Part shown: piece by piece, positions 58,795 to 64,000 of the stretch
Position numbering within the stretch: the first letter of the stretch is position 1
Layout: every line of letters begins with the position of its first letter
Assembly (NCBI GenBank): GCA_963931435.1
Contig: OZ007012.1
Span: 868,001 to 932,000, forward strand
Source of the DNA: Coprousia sp963931435
Lineage (GTDB): Bacteria > Actinomycetota > Coriobacteriia > Coriobacteriales > Coriobacteriaceae
Reading direction: 5' to 3'
DNA length: 64,000 bases
Position numbers and translations under genes: made by a program
The notes under the pieces: model-generated
Seen by the model: the letters and a program-made list of their open reading frames with translations, nothing else
Databases searched by the model: none
What the model was told of the DNA's origin: nothing

Positions 58795-59664
58795 TTAGAT
58801 GTAGAGGATGAACTTGTGCTCGGTCTTGTGGAACACCACGTAGCCGATGGCGATGGCGAATAGCGCCCAAAAGGCGCACAGGCCAAGCGTGGTCAGGGAC
58901 GGATTGGTTTGGAATAGGAAGATGTCGCGCATGAACTGCAGATAGTTATACATAGGGTTAAGGTAGACAATGGTTTGTATAACAGAAGGCATGGAGGCGA
59001 TGAAATCGGTAGTCCAGAAGATGGGGGTGAAATAGGTCCATGCGGTGATGATGACGCTCCATAGGTGCTCGACGTCGCGGAAGAAAACCGTGAGGGCGGA
59101 GAGCAGCATGCCAAGGCCCATGCAGAACATCACGAGGAAGAGCAGAGCGACAGGCAACCAGATAAGATGCCACGTGGGAATGATGCGGAACCACAGCATG
59201 ACGATGGCGACCGCGACAAGCGAGAAGGCGAAGTTGACGAGCGAGAACAGGGCTTTCTGCACGGGGAAGACGAAGCGGTGCACCTTTACTTTTTTCAAGA
59301 GTGAGGATGCCCCAATGATGGAGTGGAGCGCCTGGGTGGTGGAATCCGACATGAGCGAGAACGTGACGTTACCCACGATGAGGTAGAGCGGGTAGAGCTC
59401 AGGCGTGATGGAGCCGTTGCGCCCTTGGGCAAAGATGGTACTGAACACCACCGCCATAACCACCATCATGAGCAGCGGGTTGAGTACGCTCCACGCGATA
59501 CCGAGTACCGAGCGGCGATACTTGATTTTGAAATCTTTGGTGACCAGTTGCCTCAGAATGGACAGGTCCTTTTTGATGGGCGTCTCGGCGAAAACCTGGA
59601 TCTTGCGACCATCTTTCGCTGTGATGGTGTTAACTGACACGTGTCGATCGCTTTCTATCAGCAC
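58795..59664 (-). CDS. Polysaccharide/teichoic acid ABC exporter, permease (TagG/Wzm-like)
   Basis: A 289-residue ABC-2 permease with six hydrophobic segments. The cytoplasmic N-terminal motif LVTKDFKIKYRRSVLGIAWSVLNPLLMM is typical of TagG/Wzm. The C-terminal half has PIFWTTDFI and YLNPMYNYLQFMRDIFL, also family-standard. It pairs with the ATPase downstream. A finished lipid-linked polymer made in the cytoplasm by the neighbouring glycosyltransferases is the expected cargo. This differs from the Wzy-dependent route usually associated with Wzz and tyrosine kinase. Confidence 0.93.
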   Translation of the reverse strand: MLIESDRHVSVNTITAKDGRKIQVFAETPIKKDLSILRQLVTKDFKIKYRRSVLGIAWSVLNPLLMMVVMAVVFSTIFAQGRNGSITPELYPLYLIVGNVTFSLMSDSTTQALHSIIGASSLLKKVKVHRFVFPVQKALFSLVNFAFSLVAVAIVMLWFRIIPTWHLIWLPVALLFLVMFCMGLGMLLSALTVFFRDVEHLWSVIITAWTYFTPIFWTTDFIASMPSVIQTIVYLNPMYNYLQFMRDIFLFQTNPSLTTLGLCAFWALFAIAIGYVVFHKTEHKFILYI

Positions 59665-59818
59665 TCGTTACGGATGAGGGCAGCCTGAAGGCTATTAGCA
59701 TTATGCCGCATGTGGCCAGGCCCTCCGATATTACGTGGAAACTCAACATTAGCCGCTGCTGAATCACCGGCGGGTTCGATTACGGATTATCAGCTTGATA
59801 AATGTGCAGTGGTCTTCC

Positions 59819-60787
59819 CTATACGTCGGTTTCGATGTCTTTGCCGGGGTCCGAAGAGCGGGCGGCGTTTGCTTCGCGGTAGACGGCGAGCTCCCACTGG
59901 CGACGGTCCGCCTTGGCGAGGCTGTCGAGGATGAAGCCGGTAACGAGCGAAAGGGCGCACAGGAACATGAGCGCTGCCGCGAGGATGGCGGTGGGGAAGC
60001 GCGCGACAAGACCGGTCTGGAAGTACTCCACGATGACGGGTATGCCGAATGCGAGCGCCACGATGAAGAACAAGAGCGCGATGAGGCTGAAGAACTTCAA
60101 GGGGCGGTAGTCCTTGAAGAGCGTGCCGATCATCATGATGACGCGGATACCGTCCGATACCGTAGAGAGCTTGGACTCCGAACCCGCCGGACGGTCGCGG
60201 TAGACGATGGGCACATCCTGGATGCGCCAGCGACGGTCAACCGCGTGGATGGAGAGCTCGGTTTCAATTTGGAAGCCTTCGGAGAGAACGGGGAACGTCT
60301 TTACAAACGCGCGGGAAAAGGCGCGGTAGCCGGTCATGACGTCTTCGAAGCCGTAGCCGTAGATCCATTTGATCATGGCGCGTACCAGATTGTTGCCAAA
60401 GCCGTGGAAGGCGCGCTTGTTTTCTTCGGCGTAAGTACCGTTGGAGAGGCGGTCACCTACGGTCATGTCCGCCTTACCGGAAAGGATGGGCTCGCAGAGC
60501 CCACGTGCCGCCTCGGCGGGGTAGGTGTCGTCGCCGTCGACCATGAGGTAGCAGTCCGCCTCGATGTCGCGAAACATCTGGCGCACCACGTTGCCTTTGC
60601 CCTGGCGGGGCTCGAAGCGTACCACAGCACCGTGGGCGGCGGCGATAGCGGAGGTATCGTCCGAGGAGTTGTTGTCGTAGACGTAGACGGTGGCTTCCGG
60701 TAATGCACGGCGGAAGTCATCCACCACCTTAGCGATGGTGACGGCTTCGTTGTAACAGGGAATGAGTACGGCGATGCGGTCGTTCAT
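59819..60787 (-). CDS. GT2 polyprenyl-phosphate-type glycosyltransferase
   Basis: A 322-residue membrane-bound GT2. The N-terminus is MNDRIAVLIPCYNEAVTIAK, followed by VYVYDNNSSDDTS, QGKGNVVRQMFRDIEADCYLMVDGDDTYP (DGDD motif) and EDVMTGYRAFSRAF. Two C-terminal membrane helices lie near LKFFSLIALLFFIVALAF and ILAAALMFLCALSLVTGF. This matches enzymes that load a sugar on polyprenyl phosphate. The ATG at 60787 with AAGGAG is chosen over upstream in-frame starts. It is divergent from the disrupted GtrB-like gene and about 155 bases upstream of the ABC permease on the same strand. Confidence 0.92.
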   Translation of the reverse strand: MNDRIAVLIPCYNEAVTIAKVVDDFRRALPEATVYVYDNNSSDDTSAIAAAHGAVVRFEPRQGKGNVVRQMFRDIEADCYLMVDGDDTYPAEAARGLCEPILSGKADMTVGDRLSNGTYAEENKRAFHGFGNNLVRAMIKWIYGYGFEDVMTGYRAFSRAFVKTFPVLSEGFQIETELSIHAVDRRWRIQDVPIVYRDRPAGSESKLSTVSDGIRVIMMIGTLFKDYRPLKFFSLIALLFFIVALAFGIPVIVEYFQTGLVARFPTAILAAALMFLCALSLVTGFILDSLAKADRRQWELAVYREANAARSSDPGKDIETDV

Positions 60788-61279
60788 GCAGAAGCTCCTT
60801 ATGGAGTGTTCAAAGCTGGCGCCTCGGATGAGGGCATCATTTTGAGCAGTGCGTGGCGATGCGGTAAAGCATGCCAAAAGCGCCTGTTCTCAAAACGATG
60901 CAGTGCAGATTGCCATTATAGTGAGTAACTGGTTTGTTGTTCGACGATTCACAGGGCGTTCATCGCCTGCGTGTATATAGGAGTGCGAAAGCATGCATAC
61001 CCTATCAATCGTGGTGCCTTGCTATAACGAGGAGGAGAGCCTTCCCATCTTTATGGCGGAGGTACATCGCGTTGCGCAATCGATGCGCGAGCGCGGGGTT
61101 TCGTTTGAGATGGTTCTAATCGACGACGGTTCGCGTGACGGGACGCTGGCGCAGTTCCGTGCTGCGGAGCGTTACGAGAGCGACTGGTTCCACGTGCGGT
61201 GGTACTCGTTCTCACGCAACTTCGGTAAAGAGGCGGGCATCCTTGCTGGGCTGGAGCATGCTACGGGCGACTATGTTGC

Positions 61280-62613
61280 TTATAGGACAAAAAGTGTGTA
61301 AGAACCTGCATTATCAGTGCAGGTAGCGTACCGGTTCTTGGCCTTTCGAGTTGCGTTGTGCCAACTTCCCACCTGGACAAAATGTGTGTAAGAGTACAGG
61401 GGTTTCTGCAGGCAGAGCATGCTGTTTTTGACTAGCAAGTTGCTCAAAGACAGCGAGGCCCCCTATGAGCGCACCGCACTGTCCTGTATGCGGCAGGAAG
61501 ATGGCGAAAAATGGCAAGACGACCGCGGGCAGGACGCGGTGGAGGTGCACCTCGTGCGGCGCGAGCGCGACCCAGAGGATTGACAATGCGGCCAAGCTCC
61601 TCGACGGCTTTCTCGGCTGGCTTTTGACCCGCGCCAGGCAGGCGGACATGCCGGGAGGCGGCAGGACGTTCCGCAGGAGGTGCGGGAGGTTCTGGGAGAT
61701 CTGGCCGATGCCGCCCAAGGTGGAGAGGCCTCGCAGGGTCGTCTACGTGGACGGGATCCATCTGGGCAGGAAGGCCGTCGTGCTGATAGCCTCAGACGAC
61801 GAGAAGGCGCTCGGCTGGCATTTATGCAGGTCGGAGAACAGCCGCGCCTGGGCGGCGCTGATGTCGCGCATCGCGGCGCCAGAGGTCGTCGTTTCCGACG
61901 GCGGGGACGGCTTTGCCAAGGCCCTGAGAAAAACTTGGCCGAAGACGAGGCACCAGAGGTGCGTCTTCCACGCCTTTTCCCAGGTGAGACGATATACCAC
62001 GACGAGGCCGAGGACCCAGGCAGGGGTCGAGCTCTACGGGCTCGCGAGGGCGCTGCTGGCGATCACCACCATCAAGGAGGCGGACGGCTGGGTGCAGGCG
62101 CTGCTCGCGTGGTCGGATCGCTGGGCCGGGTTTCTGGCGGAGACCACGCGCTCGGAGGACGGCAGGGTGGCGCTGACCCACGAGCGGCTCGTGAAGGCCA
62201 GGCGCTCGCTCGTCAGGCTCGTCAACGCCGGGACGCTCTTCACCTACCTCGACCCAGCGCTTGCCTCCGCAGAGCCGCTCCCATCAACCAACAACCGCAT
62301 CGAAGGAGGGGTCAACGCGCAGCTCAGAGCCATGCTGAGGGACCACAGAGGTCTCTCCGTGGAGAGGAGGATCAAGGCGATCTTCTGGTGGTGCTATATG
62401 CACTCGCCGGATCCCCTGCCCGCCGCCGAGATCCTGCGCGTCATGCCGACGGACCGCTCGATCGCCGCCATCTACGGGCGGCTCGACGAGCGACAAAAAC
62501 TGGAGGGGACTATTCCGCGATGGGGCGATGCCATCGTCTGGTCCGAGCTCCATAACTCCGAACCCTACCGGATGGACTGGGATTAGTGCTTACACACTTT
62601 TTGTCCTATAACC
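61280..62613 (+). mobile_element. IS1249/IS256-group element
   Basis: The ends are perfect inverted repeats beginning TTATAGGACAAAAAGTGTGT (left from 61280; right, complemented, ending near 62611). CGACTATGTTGC flanks it at 61268-61279 and 62614-62625, two extra C residues lying between the right repeat and the flank. It encodes one transposase. A partial extra copy of the end sequence (GGACAAAATGTGTGTAAGAG, 61375-61394) lies inside the left end about 90 bases in. Confidence 0.9.
61465..62586 (+). CDS. IS1249-like transposase
   Basis: A 373-residue transposase. A zinc ribbon is at the N-terminus (HCPVCGRKM..WRCTSCGAS). The core has RVVYVDGIHLGRKAVVLIA (first Asp), VVVSDGGDGFAKAL (second Asp), HQRCVFHAFSQV and PSTNNRIEGGVNAQLRAML (Glu), as in IS1249 and the related IS256 group. 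It looks complete. The ATG lies 185 bases inside the left end; that leader contains a hairpin (AACCTGCA..TGCAGGT, about 61312-61325). Confidence 0.92.
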   Translation: MSAPHCPVCGRKMAKNGKTTAGRTRWRCTSCGASATQRIDNAAKLLDGFLGWLLTRARQADMPGGGRTFRRRCGRFWEIWPMPPKVERPRRVVYVDGIHLGRKAVVLIASDDEKALGWHLCRSENSRAWAALMSRIAAPEVVVSDGGDGFAKALRKTWPKTRHQRCVFHAFSQVRRYTTTRPRTQAGVELYGLARALLAITTIKEADGWVQALLAWSDRWAGFLAETTRSEDGRVALTHERLVKARRSLVRLVNAGTLFTYLDPALASAEPLPSTNNRIEGGVNAQLRAMLRDHRGLSVERRIKAIFWWCYMHSPDPLPAAEILRVMPTDRSIAAIYGRLDERQKLEGTIPRWGDAIVWSELHNSEPYRMDWD

Positions 62614-63344
62614 CGACTATGTTGCCACGATGGATGCCGACATGCAGGACCCCCCCTCGCTGCTGCCGCAGATGTATGACCGGTTGGTAACGAGCGATGG
62701 TGCGGTCGATTGCGTTGCCACCCGGCGCACCACGCGTGAGGGCGAGCCGCCCATACGGTCGCTTTTCGCGCGCATGTTTTATCGCATTATCAACCGCATC
62801 TCGAAGACCGAGGTGGTTGATGGCGCGCGAGACTTTCGCCTTATGACGCGTCAGATGGTTGACGCGATCCTGTCTTTGCCCGAGTACAACCGGTTCTCGA
62901 AGGGCATCTTCGGGTGGGTTGGCTTCAAAACCGAGTGGATTCCCTATGTGAACGTCAACCGCGTGGCGGGGGAGAGCAGCTGGAACTTCTTCTCGCTGTT
63001 CCTCTATTCCATCGATGGCATCGTGGCGTTTTCCACCGTACCGCTCTCCATCGCTTCGGTGCTGGGGCTGGTCCTATGCTTGGTCGCCTTCATCGGGGTC
63101 ATCTTCATCGTGATACGCGCTCTCTTGGTGGGCGATCCGGTTGCGGGCTGGCCATCGCTCGCCTGCATCGTTACCATGCTCGGTGGTATCCAGCTGCTGT
63201 GCCTGGGCATCATGGGCCAGTATTTGGCGAAGACGTATTTGGAGACCAAGCGCCGCCCGCCCTACATCGTGCGGGAAGCTCATGAACAGGTGGATGCAGT
63301 GGATGATGGCGCTGCAGAAAAGCGAGGGACCCAGGGGGAAGCGG

Positions 63345-64000
63345 ATGAGTAGGCCAGCAGCCGGCAAAGCGGCAACCGAGACAACCCCACAACCCGCCAG
63401 CAAGAGCGTGCTGGTTGCGCTGTTCTGGCTGGCGTGTTTCGCCGCGCCGATCGCCATGCTGTGCCTGCAAGCGTATTTGGGAAACACCTATCCCTTTGGC
63501 ACCGAATCCTTCTTAGCGGAAGACTTCCGGTACCAGTACATCGACTTCTTCACCTGGTATCGCAACGTGCTGTTGGGTGGGGGCAACCTGCTGTACTCGT
63601 TTGCCCAAGGGCTCGGTTCCGGTACCTGGGGCCTGTTCAGCTACTATCTCTCGAGCCCGTTCAACTTGCTGATCCTGCTGTTCGACGAGGCGCATCTGGT
63701 CGATTTCGCCTTCTGGATGACAGCGCTCAAACTCGGCTGCATCCAGGTGGCCATGGCGTTCTTTATGCGGCGGCGCTTCCAGCTGGGCTACGGGTGGACC
63801 TGGCTTTTCGCGATGTCGTTCACGCTTTCCAGCTGGATCATCACGCAGATGCGCAACCCCTTGTGGCTCGATGCGCTCATCCTGCTGCCCATCGCGTGCT
63901 GGGGTTGCTACCGGTTCATCCGCACCGGCAGATTCGTTGCGCTGGGCGTCATCGCGGGCGTAGACATCATGATTTGCTGGTACATGGCGTATATCAGCAT
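63345..64000 (+). CDS. YfhO-family membrane protein (5' part)
   Basis: The window ends inside this gene; 218 codons are present. It begins MSRPAAGKAATETTPQPASK, with a membrane helix at about 22-42, then the YfhO pattern seen in the 39970 gene: EDFRYQYIDFFTWYRNVLLGG, LLYSFAQGLGSGTWGLFSYYLSSPFNLL and NPLWLDALILLPIACWG. Its start overlaps the end of the GtrB-like gene by 8 bases. The two were thus an operon in which the glycosyltransferase probably fed the YfhO enzyme with a polyprenyl-linked sugar. The IS1249-like insertion upstream may reduce its expression. Confidence 0.88.
   Translation, partial: MSRPAAGKAATETTPQPASKSVLVALFWLACFAAPIAMLCLQAYLGNTYPFGTESFLAEDFRYQYIDFFTWYRNVLLGGGNLLYSFAQGLGSGTWGLFSYYLSSPFNLLILLFDEAHLVDFAFWMTALKLGCIQVAMAFFMRRRFQLGYGWTWLFAMSFTLSSWIITQMRNPLWLDALILLPIACWGCYRFIRTGRFVALGVIAGVDIMICWYMAYIS

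Larger units (their letters stand above)
60993..63352 (+). pseudogene. GtrB-like GT2 glycosyltransferase, split by an IS1249-like element
   Basis: The left part (60993-61279) reads MHTLSIVVPCYNEEESLPIF, EMVLIDDGSRDGTL and SRNFGKEAGILAGLEHATGDYVA. The right part (62626-63352) continues TMDADMQDPPSLLPQMYDRL, ARDFRLMTRQMVDAIL, GWVGFKTEWIPY and two membrane helices. Removing the element and one copy of the 12-bp repeat CGACTATGTTGC gives GDYVATMDADMQDPP and a 337-codon frame. The DMDADMQDP motif is the metal/donor site of GtrB-type enzymes, so the insertion falls just before the catalytic centre. A related intact gene is at 35068, which could compensate. Confidence 0.92.

Noticed and set aside
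1..64000. CRISPR array, rRNA genes, prophage or integrase/attachment sites
   Set aside because: I looked for regularly spaced identical repeats, rRNA-like segments and integrase genes next to the tRNA and found none. The regular repeats present are IS ends, the 18-bp array and the CWB2 cassettes.

Overview
The window looks like a chromosomal segment of a high-GC actinobacterium, most likely a gut Coriobacteriia close to Collinsella. I infer this from the GC-rich housekeeping genes, CarD, CWB2 wall-anchored proteins, a ricin-type-lectin cell-wall hydrolase and the PTS sugar genes; no rRNA or other decisive marker is present. Base composition shifts sharply. Core genes (1-21 kb) are very GC-rich. 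The stretches 23-25.7 kb and 35-47 kb are clearly AT-richer and look acquired.

Layout. 0-14.4 kb is core metabolism: the start of a HAD phosphatase, trpS, a WecA/TagO-type sugar-phosphate transferase, a probable structured small RNA (6S-like candidate), tRNA-Ala(CGC), a PflA-like radical SAM protein, pncB, the proline genes proB and proA with a prolyl aminopeptidase between them on the other strand, an HD-domain protein and carD. Two sugar loci here are remnants: a head-to-head treR/treC pair whose two 5' ends are gone, and the C-terminal end of a GH32 sucrose hydrolase. 14.7-17.3 kb is a polysaccharide control operon: Wzz-like protein, tyrosine autokinase and PHP-type tyrosine phosphatase. 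17.5-24.5 kb is sugar uptake: a LicT antiterminator with a recognisable RAT site, a beta-glucoside-type EIIBC and an unknown protein, then a CelB-type EIIC divergent from two metallo-beta-lactamase-fold proteins. A lone TIR-domain protein follows (24.6-25.7 kb).

25.97-34.7 kb is a stack of insertion sequences. One IS21 element is intact. A second IS21 istB is split by a third IS21 element with a 7-bp target duplication. That element's istA is in turn split by a fourth IS21 element with a 5-bp duplication. An IS3 orfA stump and a frameshifted istA lie at the edges.

35-64 kb is a surface-glycan and cell-wall region: GtrB/GtrA-type genes, a four-gene glycosyltransferase/YfhO operon, UDP-glucose dehydrogenase, an ABC-2 polysaccharide exporter pair, further glycosyltransferases and a second YfhO protein. 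Between them are secreted wall proteins: CAP+CWB2, CWB2+amidase, CWB2+glucosaminidase, and six ricin-type domains + NlpC/P60-like. Three envelope genes are cut by IS elements, and each rejoins exactly in frame when the element and one target repeat are removed: the CWB2 amidase (ISL3-like copy 1), a glycosyltransferase (ISL3-like copy 2, inverted) and a GtrB-like transferase (IS1249-like). The CWB2 wall-binding modules of the amidase and the glucosaminidase are an apparently identical 869-bp GC-rich cassette inside AT-richer genes, which points to recent gene conversion or module exchange. A working hypothesis is that this cluster makes the secondary wall polymer to which the CWB2 proteins attach, and that the locus varies by IS insertion and module shuffling.
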